Below, piece by piece: positions 30,210 to 61,142 of a DNA stretch of 64,000 nucleotides. This DNA is from Hoplostethus atlanticus (taxonomy: Eukaryota; Chordata; Actinopteri; Trachichthyiformes; Trachichthyidae): the NCBI GenBank assembly GCA_034670405.1, contig JAXDDX010000088.1:1918501-1982500 (forward strand). Direction: 5' to 3'. The notes beneath the pieces are model-generated. The model was not told where the DNA came from and did not search any database. It worked only from the letters and a program-made list of their open reading frames with translations. The translations under genes and the position numbers were made by a program. Every line of letters begins with the position of its first letter. Position 1 is the stretch's first letter.

Positions 30210-33080
30210 AGTTACCTTTCTTTAAATAAAAACAATGAGGATAAGAATTCACTCCCAAAATTAAAAAAAAGGTATCTGCACATTATGCATAATGCAAAAC
30301 CCTGGGTGTTTTTATTTGTGCAGTAACAAATAAAAATTAAAAAAAAGTAAAAAAAACAACAACATAACATTTGTTTTTTAACATTTCACCTCCAAACAGG
30401 AACACACACACACACACAGCTGCAAATACATTCACACACACACATGAAAGCTCTGCCCTCATTATTTCAGAAGTGATATGTTCTGTCTTATTTTTATCTG
30501 TATTTATGACCTTCGTTGCTCGGTGGCAAACAAGTTCATTTAAAGTGCTTCATTAACGAAGAGTTTCACTCCAAAATCATATGAAGATTTCGATCATTCG
30601 AGAAATGTGACGCCTACTCAGACTAAATCACTGCTAGCATGAAAAACTCAACTTGTTTATGGAAAATTGGCTTGTTGGTCAACTTAGCGTTTCTATGTTC
30701 TGATAGGAGAACCACCATCTCTGGTGCCTCTGGTCACATGCTAACGGGTTAGCATACAGTACATGAAGAGCCTGTAGGCAACTAGCACCATCTAGAAGAA
30801 AGATCTTTAAGAAGAAAGATCTTTCAGTAAGCCAACGGGCCAATTTCCCAAAAGAGTTGGTGCAGTCCTTTAAACCTGCTACTACTGGGGCAAGCTTCTC
30901 GAATTTTTTGGAAGGAATCGTCCTTTTTCTCCTTTCCCTGGCGTCCGCGGTGAGCTGCACCTGTTGAACTGAAAATAATTGCTTGTTTGGATTGTTTTCC
31001 ATTTCAGTTTTCAGAGCTGGCAGAATTATACTAGGTTCCCTGGTTTCTTGAGAAGGTAATCAAATTGATTCCACAATATCACCTGACTAATAGAGTCACC
31101 TGACTTGCATTTCTTTAGAGGGAGGAAACCAGAAAGGACCAGGGCTGAGATTCCAGTGCTGTTCCACCGTTCCAATACATCATACTTGCTAACCTTGAGA
31201 TTCCCAGACACAGGCAGATTTCAAAACCAAAGCATCTAAATGTATAAATGTATAAAATAACAATAAAAATATAGTACAAAAACTACATTACATTTTTTTA
31301 ATGTCTTGTAAAAACATGTGTAACTTTACCTCAGCAGCACTGTATGTATGCCTACAGTCTTCTACAGCTATAAAATCCATTGTAAAAGAACAACTGCTCA
31401 GACATACCAGATTTTGAAAAGTTGTCTAAAATTTTAAAAGCAATTCCAACAAGTTCAGCTTGAAGAAGATATTTTTTATCATTCATGATGGGCAGCCATG
31501 GGTGGCTTGTAAACAGAGGATAAATATCATGTTGTATCCACTTCATGTAATTGCAGTTCAGATTATAACTAGGGCATGGAGAGAATGAGTACATATAAGC
31601 TACGCTACCTGCTACGGTGTACTGCTGGCATTGGTGATGTAGTTTGTCTTTTCTCCTCCACTTCATCTCTGTTATTTAATATTATTGGGCTACTAATTTT
31701 TACTTTGTAAGACTAAATTAAATTAAGGATTCCTTGTGGTTGAAATGGAGCTGTCATACCTTTGTTTGCTTAAACGTAACAACAAATTAAATATAAATTA
31801 AATATAATTAAATATAATATAATGTATATAATGAAAAACAATATTGCATTCATTGCTCCCACGTGGCCAGCTAGTAACTAGCACTCCACTAGGTTTCACT
31901 TGTCATAGCTGATAATGTCTATCTTGAGCTCTTCACTTACAAACAAGTGAAATTGTAGAGGATGTAATCATTTGTGATTTTCAAATATTGGGCAAAGAAC
32001 ATCAGGTAATATTTTGGAGCATTTTAGAATAAACCCCTTCAATAAATGTGACTAGTGTTGGCAAAACATTATTATGTCTGTTTTGGAAATGAACTACAGG
32101 GTTTTGTGTTATATACTGTACCTGGATACCTTTTTACTTTTGGAGCGGACTATATTTTATCCTGCCTTCTATTTTTCATATTATGGGATGTCCATCGCCC
32201 CCTCCGTAGCACTGAGATTATAAGAATGTGTTCTGACCCTTGCACTCCTCACTATTTGTTACTTGTCAAGTTGTTGATCTACAATTGAAACTTAAGCTTA
32301 TTTTACTGTTGCACTGACTGTAAGTCGCAAAATGTCTAAAATGTGAAAGACATTTTAAAGCTGCACTAAGGAACTTTGTGCATTGGTGGCTATAGTTGGC
32401 AGCGAGAGGTAACTGACTGAAAAATTTGAACTTCAAAACCCAGAAATCCTGTGCAGTGGTGTCAGTAAACCCCCACAGTGCATCTTCAATAAGCCATCAG
32501 AAAGAGGTCGGGGCCACAGTAACCCTACAATGCTCTGGTAGCTGCAGTTCTAAAATAACACTTTATTTTGTAGGAGACAACCCAATGACAGGATGTAAAG
32601 GCTACTTTAATCTTGACTTTCAATATTCCCCTGGTTATCACCACTGTTACCTACCTGCCTACAGTATGCAGACAGTAGTAGCAGTAGACTAGTAGTACTA
32701 GTAGTAGCAGTAGTGTTAGTAGTAGTATCAGCAGCAGCAGTATTAGTGGTAGTAGCTTTTTCTGCCAGCCAGGTTTGGCTACCTTTGGCTATGTCCTCCT
32801 CTGTTAATCCTTTCAGCCCTCTTCTACCTGTTACTCTGTTTATGTGCTTTTGTTCTGATCATATTCTGTAGACGTCTGATTTGTCATAATTGATCATTGA
32901 TTGTGTCATAAATCTGATTGTCAATCAGTCTGACCTAGTTAGGCCTGTAAAGTCCTTTGAGGCTTGTTTGTGATAGAGGGCTATAATAAAGTTGACTCGA
33001 CTTGACTAGTAGTTATAGTACTATGCTCCCCCCCTTCAAAATACTTTTGATTTACAATTGTATTTATAACATTATTATTA
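30210..33080. other. Non-coding DNA 5' of the CpG-rich block
   Basis: AT-rich, with a (GTA)/(CAG) tract at 32670-32757 and a repeat (GCGAGAGGTAACTG...) at 32400-32500 that recurs at 36631-36720. No exon recognised. Confidence 0.5.
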
Positions 33081-33081
33081 T

Positions 33082-33417
33082 TAGTAGTAGCAGCAGTAGT
33101 AGTAGTAATACTAGAAGTAGTAGTACTAATAGTATTGGTAGTAGTAGTAGTAGTAGTAGCTGTAGTTGTTGTAGTAGTAGTAGTAGTAGCAGTAGTAGTA
33201 GTAGCTGTAGTAGTAGTAGTAGTAGCTGTAGTTGTTGTAGTAGTAGTAGTAGTAGTAGCAGTAGTAGTAGTAGTAGTAGCTGTAGTTGTTGTAGTAGTAG
33301 TAGTAGCAGTAGTAGTAGTAGTAGTAGCTGTAGTTGTTGTAGTAGTAGCAGTAGTAGTAGTAGTAGTAGCTGTAGTTGTTGTAGTAGTAGTTGTAGTAGT
33401 ATTAGTAGTAGTAGTAC
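33082..33417. repeat. (AGT)n tract with internal higher-order variants
   Basis: (AGT)n interrupted at intervals by CTGTAGTTGTTGTAGTAG, which recurs about five times, so the array has grown by duplicating blocks longer than 3 bp. Poly-Ser and poly-Val frames are read-through. Confidence 0.9.
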
Positions 33418-33589
33418 CCTCTCTTCACCTGACTTCCATCAGTCTGATCCTACTTGATACTTTGAACTGAAGTAGTACATATTCCCGTCCTAGTAAAAAG
33501 CTGAGTAAAGTGAAAGCTCCATCCTAGTGTACCTCACTAGAGACAGCAGACAGGACTGTGTTGTGGCCAATAGTCAGTCAGTTTCACAA

Positions 33590-34600
33590 CCGCTTTCAGT
33601 TTTCCATGCAGCCTGCTCGGCGGCTCCCCGCCCACCGCTGCTCTCTGCTGGCTGGCTGGCTGCTGGGCGGACTGGGGCTGATCCGACCGACCAGTTCCGT
33701 ATTCTCTCTAGTTATTTCCACCCAGTATAGACTACGAAGGACCTGGCAGTGTCATGGTGGACATTCCTCCTCAGCCTCGGCACCCGTAACTCCGAGGGGG
33801 AGCGGAAAGTAAAGGGGGTAAGGGCTGCTTTTTATTTCTAAGACTGCGCGTTTCACACCGATGGCGAATTCATCAGCCGACGTCGGTCGCGTCCAGCCAA
33901 ACTTTGACGCTGCTGGACCTCCCCTCTCTGTCTATGTCTCTCTACCCCGCTCTCTCTCTCTCTCGCTCGCTCGCTCTCTCTCTCTTCCGAAAGGCAAAGT
34001 GCCTCGCCGTGCACACACATGCGGGGTTAGTCACGCAAAATGCACAATGCAACACAAAACCCGCCTCTGTGGATTTCCATTCGTGTCGTTTTAAGGCCGT
34101 GACGTGGGCGCTGTGCAACTTTTGCTGTCGATACGTGCTGCGAGTGTGTGTGTGTGTGTGTGTGCGAGCGCGCGTGTCGATGCACGGGTTACAGTAACGA
34201 GCTGCGTGCGTGTGTGTGCGCGCGCACGTGTATGTATGCATGAGTCCGCGTGTGTGTATACGTACATATAAGTGCGTGTGTGTGTGTGTCGTCCATTGAT
34301 GTTGTTTTGACACAGGTGACGTAGACCGTGACGCGCCGAACGATGAGATAAGCAGATCAGCTCCATGTGAATAAATAACATGCCTGCTCTCTCTCTCTCT
34401 CGCTCTCTCTCTCGCTCTCTCTGTGTGTGTGTGTGTGTGTGTCATTGACGGACATTGAGGGGATTTCTGAGCTGCGCACTTGCGATTTTTCGAGCAAAAG
34501 CCGACCCACGCCGAACCGAGCAGGTCTACACACTGTTTCCCCTGTGTAGTTCCTCCATAGGGCTGCGTGGTGTCGGGAGGTAGCGGGGAAACACCGAAAC
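33590..34600 (+). promoter_or_regulatory. CpG-rich block, candidate pcgf5 promoter and non-coding first exon
   Basis: Densest CpG stretch before the gene, with repeated CCGCCC, CGACG, GCGCGC and CACGTG motifs. A donor-like AAAGGGG|GTAAGG occurs at 33817/33818. pcgf5 coding starts 4.1 kb downstream and vertebrate PCGF5 has upstream non-coding exons, so this is the best candidate. (CT)n and (GT)n tracts lie inside. Confidence 0.4.
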
Positions 34601-34719
34601 CCACTTTCAATTAGTTAAACACAGTTCACCCACCCGACGTACCAAGTAGTGTCAAAGTGATGCAAGTTATATGAAGATAGTGCCCATCCCAAATGATAAA
34701 GCGCTCTAATATCGCTATA

Positions 34720-35280
34720 GTACGTCTGTGGTATAAATAGTGAGCTCATGCAACCCTTATTGTAGTGTGACTCCTATGGTAACATTATAATATCCCTATA
34801 ATTGGAGCCTATAGTATGTGATTTTCAATAGTGAGTTTATTCTGACCTTATAGTACTTTATCTCCTATGTTATCACTATAATATACATCTAATACTCCTA
34901 TAGGGACTTAAAGTGGGAGTGTGGTGACATTAATGTACTTTATGGTATTATAGCTCCCACGCTATCACTGTAATCTGCCTATTGGATTCATAGTTGTGTT
35001 GTGGTATTGCGTAATTCTACAATGTATTATAGCATTACTATGGTTCTTTCTCATATGGGACCAGGGATGCAGTGGAGGGTAAACCCAACTCAACTCAGTT
35101 TACCCACCAAATTTCTAGTCTGACATAAATCTTAATAGGGTAAATTAATAGAATTCTGTGCATCATAGTCAAGCGAAGATACAGTCGTTCCATTATGAAA
35201 AATCACTCTGTTCCTATAGGGACCCATAGCGTGTCTGTGGTGACCTTATTGTACTTTTGTACTTTATTGTACTTTACTAA
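34720..35280. repeat. Degenerate tandem repeat, unit about 100 bp
   Basis: Phrases such as CCTATAGGGACTTA, GTGGTGAC.TTA.TGTACTTTA and CACTATAAT return at rough 100-bp intervals with heavy divergence. AT-rich and non-coding. Confidence 0.45.
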
Positions 35281-36409
35281 AATCTATAACAGGATTACTG
35301 GGGTAAACCCATTTGCCCCATTTGCCCCAGTCTTTTTCAGTCCTTAAACATAAATCTTAAATGTATACATCATAGTAAGTAGTATCAAACTGGTGTAAGT
35401 TATATGAAGTATGGGATGTTTTAAAGAAATGTAAATAAATACTTTTCTAAAAGTAGAATTGATTTTTGTTCAGATTTGTAGTTCGTCTTATGATGATATG
35501 GTCATAGTTTACCCACCTTTTTATTTACCACTACATGACTGGTTGGATGTTTAGTTGCATTCAAATGCATGGATACTAGTTTACTTCTATAATGGTTATT
35601 ATGGTATTATGGATCATCATTACATTTTCATGGTAGCCTATAATCAGAGAAGTGGACAACCGTGTATTTACAAAGGGAATGAGTCAGACCTGAGATTGGT
35701 GAGTAATGCCACATCCAAACACACTTACTGTCTGGCTAACTTCATTTACTGTAACTGCAATCTGGGGTTCAAACCTATAGCTCACTCAATCACATCAAAT
35801 AGTTAGCTTCTAAATGGATGAACAATGCATATGAAACTTTAGGTGGGTTTACACACGTCACCATGAAACTTAGTGTTCATATCAGTATCTGTATTTGAAG
35901 CAGGCAAACCAAAATTCATTCAAATCCATCAAAGGGGGGTGGAATGGGGGCACGTTGAGAGTGGTTAGCTATTCATAGCAATGGTAATCCGAAGATGGAT
36001 GCATGTAGGTCAAAACTGTGACAATCTTATTGGACTGATGTCCATGTCACTCTGTTATTTAATGAGTGTTGAACCCTAAAATAAAATTTGAATCAGTCAT
36101 CTTAAAATATTCCCCTTATAGGCTCAAACGCCAGAGTCGCTGCTTCTGGCCATATGTGTGATGTAGTAACAGGCAGGATAATAGATGCTGCTATTGGATG
36201 CACGACGTGCTCATTTCTCTTCGTTTTTCATCTTAATTCAGTAATCTTAGTTTGTTGTATCTCATTCATGCCCATTTATTTCTGTTGATGTATCTTTGAA
36301 TCAAACGATTAAAGCAACAATGCTGAGGCAACTCTATCAACACTGTTGGCCCATCAGAGTTGCCATCACTGTCTTGAGTATGCATTGTTTTTACGTTGGG
36401 GGACTGCAG

Positions 36410-36605
36410 TAGCCTAGAGGTTAGAGAGGTAGGCTTGTGGAAGGTTGCTGGTTTGAATCCCCCAACTGGCTGAATGAGGAATACTCTCCCCTCTCTCAGC
36501 AACTACTACTGAGGTGCTCTTGAGCAAGGCACGTAACTCTCATCTGCTCCTGTGGAGTTGTTCAGTGGCCACCAGTAGAAGACTGGTTATACTGGGCAGC
36601 TGAAA
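36410..36605 (+). mobile_element. tRNA-derived SINE
   Basis: GCAGTAGCCTAGAGGTTAGA (A box), GCTGGTTTGAATCC (B box), CTCTTGAGCAAGGCACGTAA, and CAGTGGCCACCAGTAGAAGA then CTGGTTATACTGGGCAGCT. That last part is the reverse complement of the 43-bp minisatellite unit at 17397 and 19138. Confidence 0.75.
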
Positions 36606-55703
<19,098 letters not shown>

Positions 55704-55724
55704 ACCAAGCCTGCAAGAAGAGGA

Positions 55725-55726
<2 letters not shown>

Positions 55727-55761
<35 letters not shown>
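55727..55761. repeat. (CA)n microsatellite in the pcgf5 3' UTR
   Basis: About 17 CA units beginning 23 nt after the stop codon. Confidence 0.9.
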
Positions 55762-55765
<4 letters not shown>

Positions 55766-56311
55766 GGCAGACGTACATGCTGAGTATGCAAAACATTAGC
55801 AACAATAATATTAAGTTGTGCTCCTTCAATCCATCAACTTTTCCCATCAACTGAAAGAATACTCAAGTTTTTGGGAGGTCTTCCCATTGGTCAATTTTTC
55901 TGTTAAGTGATGAGAACATAGACACCAAAATCATCCATGTGTCCCTGGTAGATCATGCAGTCTGGTGATGGATGCTAACACATTAGCGTACACTAGGTCC
56001 ACACATTTTAAAATGGAAAGATCATTAACTCTGTGTAGCTGACGTAGACATCAGCTAGAACTATTTCAGGTGAGAAACGATCTATTCATCCGCTGTGATT
56101 TTTAGCTCACATTGCCGACCTCCTTCACTTTGTAAGGAAACAGGAAGTAGCCCCTGCTCTTTCAAAACAGTCTGTCGCTTTTCTTTATCATATTTTGTGT
56201 AAATTTGACCAATCTTCACAAAGCTGCCAGGCTTAGTCGCATGTTTTTTAAGATTACTTAGCTTTAGCTTCAGAGCCGTTCTCACTTTCTCACTTTCATG
56301 CTAGTGGCTGC

Positions 56312-56536
56312 TATCACTCAACATAGTGTATGCTAAAGCGTTAGCATGGAGCCTACTATCACTCAACATAGCGTATGCTAAAGCATTAGCATGGAGCCTA
56401 CTATCACTCAACATAGTGTATGCTAAAGCGTTAGCATGAAGCAAACTATCACTCAACATAGTGCATGCTAAAGTGTTAGCATGGAGCCTACTATCATTCG
56501 ACATAGTGCATGCTAAAGTGTTAGCATGCAGCACCA
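56312..56536. repeat. 45-bp tandem repeat, five copies, probable pcgf5 3' UTR
   Basis: Unit starts TATCACTCAACATAGTGTAT and continues GCTAAAGCGTTAGCATGGAG CCTAC. Each copy contains ATGCTAA...TTAGCAT, a small hairpin. Later copies diverge slightly (GTGCATGCTAAAGTG). Confidence 0.9.
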
Positions 56537-56908
56537 GAGCCAGTGATTTTACGGGGACTCCATTCCTTTATGCTTCCCTCCTTCATGACCGAAGTGGATT
56601 CAAGAGGGGATCAGAGCTTCAGAGAGGGAAGCTGGTCTTAATGTTTTGTACACTCATTACGTTTGCACATGGACACACAAACATACACGCGTGCACACAT
56701 ATGCACAGAAAGAGAGAAAGATTTAATGTATTTTTGTACAGCCGATGATGAAATGCGTCAGTTGTTATGGTGAAGAGGTTTTATGCTACATAGAATAATA
56801 TATGCTATAATATATGATATTTTTAAATGTATGTTCCTGTGCCTAAATACCTGTTCAGATCAGAAATGAAATATGACCATATCTTCATTTGCCTGTCTAA
56901 TTCTGTAG

Positions 56909-56914
56909 AATAAA
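56909..56914 (+). terminator. Likely poly(A) signal of pcgf5
   Basis: AATAAA in TCTGTAGAATAAATG, with a T/GT-rich stretch after it (TTGATTTGATTTTGG), about 1.2 kb after the stop. First good signal after the gene; inference. Confidence 0.45.
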
Positions 56915-57484
56915 TGTGGATTTTCTACTGTTGATTTGATTTTGGTTTTTATCTGATAAATGTGGTTTAGAGGCTCCTGAACATGTTTGCAGCTGCATAG
57001 ATTTGCCTCGTCTGTTGGCTCTCACTTGCTGGTGCTGGAGCTACACAGCAGCTTTGATGAAAACAGTCACAGTAAGCTAGAATCTGGTATCTACTACTGT
57101 TTTATGGCGGCATATGAGTGACAAAATCCGCGAGCGCAATTGAGATCACCGCGCGCGTAATTCAAACAGCCGCGCACACATATTATTTTTGAGAGCGCTT
57201 TCACAGCACTCGCGCACAGAATATATCTGCTCGCTTGAGCAATATTGTAACCTGCAGGAGAAATCCATGCTTTGAGCGCGCAGAATCCGAAGCAGCGCGC
57301 ACAACTATCATTGCTCTCCTGGGGCCTCATTTATAAAACTTTGTGTAGATTCCATCCTAAAACATTGCGTACGCACAAACCTCAGAATCTACTAACGCAA
57401 GAAAATATTCAGATCTATAAAACCGTGCGGCGCACACCTGTAGCAGTCTTCTCTCTATAAATACCCACCTGTGGTGAATTGTGC

Positions 57485-57655
57485 GCTCGTGTACTCCTCC
57501 CAGTGTCCTCCCACTACTCCTCCCAGTGTCCTCCCACTACTCCTCCCAGTGTCTTCCCACTACTCCTCCCAGTGTCCTCCCACTACTCCTCCCAGTGTCC
57601 TCCCACTACTCCTCCCAGTGTCCTCCCACTACTCCTCCCAGTGTCGTCCCACAAT
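57485..57655. repeat. 23-bp minisatellite, about seven copies
   Basis: Unit CCCAGTGTCCTCCCACTACTCCT. As 23 is not a multiple of 3, it opens all three frames in turn. Confidence 0.9.
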
Positions 57656-57728
57656 CATCCATAAATGGTCAATGCTAAATAGGTCATGAATATGCCGACG
57701 TTGTTAAGTAGCCTTTGTTGGAATATCA

Positions 57729-57900
57729 ATGAGGGAAAGACGGAGAGACGGCAACTGCAAGAAAGGCGAAATTTGCGGAGTGCAGATCGAGGTCCTCATC
57801 ACTGAGGTTGAGCGCCGTAAAGGTGTAGCTGCTGTCTGGGGGTCAGTAGAGGATCTGGGCCACATTGTGGAGAACAGCACAAGCCCTAATAATCCGGCAC
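57729..57900 (+). pseudogene. Remnant of a Harbinger Myb/SANT-like DNA-binding protein
   Basis: Reads ..IEVLITEVERRKGVAAVWGS.., close to the IEVLxxEVExRKxVLFG pattern at the start of the Myb/SANT-like (NAIF1-type) proteins that accompany Harbinger transposases. The expected following tryptophan-rich helices are missing and the frame runs into an (AAT)n stretch, so it is broken. Family match is from memory. Confidence 0.45.
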
Positions 57901-58290
57901 ACCTTAATAATAATAATAATAAACTTCAGTTTAAGTTACAAAGTGCTTTAGAAGACAAAATAAAAATAGTAGACAAGCTGACGATGAACAAAATGATAAA
58001 AACAATTTAAAAATTATGAAGTTATGTTAAGTTATTAAGTTATACAACATTGAGCATAAGGAGCTACATATGAGAGAGTAAACTATGCTTAGCCCCTCAG
58101 TTGTATTTTTGCCCCCTCTGTTTAATCTTTATGTATCTATAGAAAAATATTTCCATAGGTGTATGCTAGGGCGTCCATAGTAGCCCACTGAAACAGAGCT
58201 GAGGAGATCGATAGACAGACAGACACGTCACTTAGTTCGGTTTCTCAGCCTGCTTGCTTTTCGTGGTGGTAAATACATTCCCCCCATTGT

Positions 58291-58291
58291 G

Positions 58292-58343
<52 letters not shown>
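58291..58343. repeat. (GA)n microsatellite inside the Harbinger element
   Basis: About 26 GA units with one interruption. Confidence 0.9.
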
Positions 58344-58346
<3 letters not shown>

Positions 58347-59340
58347 CCCCCTGCTGATTTTGACAGAGAATTGTTATCGTTCATAAATTCTCTGCAGTGC
58401 TCCGTTCTTATGTGAGTCTCTGATTAATAAATGTATTCTTTGATTTTGAACAGTAGCCTCATGTTGTTGTTATTTAGCCTTTCTGAGGTTGTTGCAGGTT
58501 AAATCACTGAGTTTTATTTTATGAAAAATTGCCCCTTCAGTCACTTCATCCTGGCGCCGGCCCGGTAAAATAATCAATAAAATAAGAGTTAAGGGAATGG
58601 CTTTGTATAAAAACAGGTTTTAAGTAGTGGCTTAACAGATACAACAGACCACAATCCCTGTGAAAGCACACTTATAAAACTATGTTTTTAAGAGGACTGA
58701 GCTTTATTTTGTGATCTCCCCATCGGGCGTCGCTGATTCCCATGTCTGAAAACCTTTGCGGTGAGCTCTACGCATGGGTGAAAAGATGCGTAGAACTGCG
58801 CACCTTTTACCGCATAGAGTGTTTCTATAAATCCCGACGTTTGCGGTAAAATATGCGTACGCACATTTCACCCCCGTTAACGCCACTTTTTTGTGCGTAG
58901 CAACCTTTATAAATGAGGCCCCTGCTCGCGAAACTTTCACCTGCTCGCTCGCGAGTGTTTTTTCTTTTTGGCAGTAAGTGGGCGGACCCAGTCACAATGG
59001 TATCCCTAAATCTAATTGGTTACAGTCCTCGTCTTCAGTCCTCTCGCAACCAGAGACAGCTCGCCTTCAAAGTAAAAGTTGCGCGTTTTGAAGGGTGTTG
59101 GCTGCAGCAGCGGCCAATTTAAGGAGAGCTAAACTAAATAAATAAACAAATAGCCTAAAGAATGAACATAATTCATAACTGTTATACAGTAATATTTCTG
59201 CCACTTTCCCACAACTGATTGTGAATAAATTGCCAAAGGGTGCGAACACTGGAATTATTATAGAGTGCTGTGATTCATGTATGTATGTAATGATTCATGT
59301 ATATATATTCATCAACGTATTTATTTGATTATGGCTACTT

Positions 59341-59510
59341 AGGCCGAATCCCATTTCTCATTTTCACCCCTACCCCTCGTTTTCGAGGGCCCCTCACCCT
59401 TCAGCTTGGCCCTCGGAACAGAGTCACAAGGGGTAGTGGTTGAAATCTCCCCCTATGAAATGGGACAACCCTTCAAGACCCTGATACGTCATCGATGACG
59501 TTTACGTAAA
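59341..59510. mobile_element. Partial copy of the AGGCCCAATCCC-type repeat inside the hAT-like element
   Basis: AGGCCGAATCCCATTTCTC, CCCCTACCCCTCG, GAGTCACAAGGGGTAGTGGT and GGGACAACCCTTCAAGACC match, inverted, the right half of 28211-28819. It ends near the palindromes ACGTCATCGATGACGT (59486-59501) and TTTACGTAAA. Confidence 0.6.
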
Positions 59511-60153
59511 CAGACGCGACGAGTTTGTTATCGGACATTACACACATCACAGTGACATTTGCCATTCATCTGATGGAGATAGAGAAGCATGGACGCTCGC
59601 GATTCGTTCACAATCTATACGTTTCACGCTACTAATCGATCAAACAAGTCATTAAATAAAAGACCACTGCTTAATTACCAGTCCACTTCATGACAGAGGT
59701 CAAGGTATCAAGGTATTCAAGTGGACATAACTCTTTTTTTCTTCCATCAACCACTTCACAGAGCATAAAGCTTTATTGTTTCTCCTTCCTTGTTTACTTG
59801 CACCAATACAAAAAGGCCAATCACTGTAACCAATTAGATTTAGGGATACAATTGTGACTGGGTCCGCCCACTTACTGCCAAAAAGAAAAAACACTCGCGA
59901 GCGAGCGAGCAGGTGAAAGTTTCGCGAGCAGGAGAGCAATGATAGTTGTGCGCGCTGCTTCGGATTCTGCGTGTGCTCAAAGCATGGATTTCTCCTGCAG
60001 GTTACAATATTGCTCGCGAGCAGATATATTCTGTGCTGAGTGCTGTGAAAGCGCTCTCAAAAATAATATGTGTGCGCGGCTGTTTGAATTACGCGCGTGG
60101 TGATCTCAATTGTGCTCGCTGATTTTGTCACTCATATGCCGCCATACTGTTTT

Positions 60154-61103
60154 ATTTAGGTCTGTTACCTTTCATACATTTGGTTCAACCGCAAGATAGG
60201 AATCAAGGCCACATTCACACTGCAGGCCTTCATTTTCAATTCTGATTTGCTGCTCATATCTGATTGTTTTGTATGTCTGTTCATATCTGTTCTAGGATTC
60301 AACCATATATGATCCCAATACCAACTGACAGCGGCATCGGAAAGACGCACATGTAGAGTAACTAAAGATGTCACATCTGTTTTCTCCTGCTTGTTTCGTC
60401 AGATTTGAGCTATCGCGTGTACCTTTGAGTTTTGAGGCGTCTTCCCAAATACCAATCAAGTTGCTATTTGGCTTTTTTCCATCATTGTCTCGTTGTCCTC
60501 ATGCTGACGCTACTCAGACGTTGGTGCAGGCCGCCGTATCACCGCCTATTCAACGTCAAAGGTTTACTGCAGCAGCTCTGATGGAAAAGGAAAGTCTGTT
60601 ATCCTTTGTTGTATTTAGTTTTGGTTCAGTCTTCTTCTTCCAACATGGACTGAGTTACATCTGAGCAGCATTGTGGACAGCATCAGATCAGGCCTATTGT
60701 TCTTTGCTGTATTTATTTATGTATCTATTTATTATAAATCCATCTGCTGACCTGGGTGCTTTGATGGAGCTAAACAACAGCAGCTAGAACATCGGAAACC
60801 TCACTTTGTCCAAGTGGAGATGGTAAGACGAGTGGAAGAGAAACAGAAAGACGTGGAAGCATTCAGTGATGTTGAGGGAAGAAACATTCAACCGAGGCTT
60901 ATAGCTAACTGTTGCCACTGCCAGTTCCACACAGTTTTACTTCCACTGCCCTTAGGAACGTGGAAAGCAGGTTTTCAGATGGGAAATGTCTAAAAACCAC
61001 CGTAAGGGTCGTAACTCTTGGACAGGCTGACACACTGTGGGCCCCCAGCATCATTACCTGATTGAGACTGTGCTGGAAGGGCCCCATGTCGTCTCCCATC
61101 CCC

Positions 61104-61142
<39 letters not shown>

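Larger units (their letters stand above)
57322..58921 (+). mobile_element. PIF/Harbinger element nested in the left arm
   Basis: Perfect 16-bp ends GGGCCTCATTTATAAA / TTTATAAATGAGGCCC and a CTG duplication (57319-57321 and 58922-58924); the intact right arm of the host element shows the uninterrupted site with a single CTG. Harbinger elements often target CWG. It carries a 23-bp minisatellite and a piece resembling the Myb/SANT-like second Harbinger protein. No DDE transposase seen. Confidence 0.85.
57104..60145. mobile_element. hAT-like element with about 320-bp terminal inverted repeats, split by a Harbinger insertion
   Basis: Ends ATGGCGGCATATGAGTGAC and its exact inverse, flanked by the 8-bp duplication ACTGTTTT (57096-57103 and 60146-60153). 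The left arm (57104-57321 plus 58925 to about 59026) matches the right arm (about 59820-60145) inverted, with few differences. GC-rich arms contain many CGCGC and CTCGCGAG motifs. Without the inner insertion it is about 1.44 kb. No transposase seen, so non-autonomous; superfamily is inferred from the 8-bp duplication. Confidence 0.8.

Noticed and set aside
29758-30258. 166-aa minus-strand frame
   Set aside because: Spans a GA/CT microsatellite; Ser/Leu runs are compositional.
33002-33470. Poly-Ser and poly-Val/Ala open frames
   Set aside because: Read-through of an (AGT)n tract; no flanking coding signal.
33942-34610. 222-aa minus-strand frame with His/Thr runs
   Set aside because: (CA)n and (GA)n tracts within the CpG-rich block; not a protein family.
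57170-57300. CpG island promoter
   Set aside because: The CGCG-rich DNA is the inverted arm of a transposon and recurs at 59940-60130.
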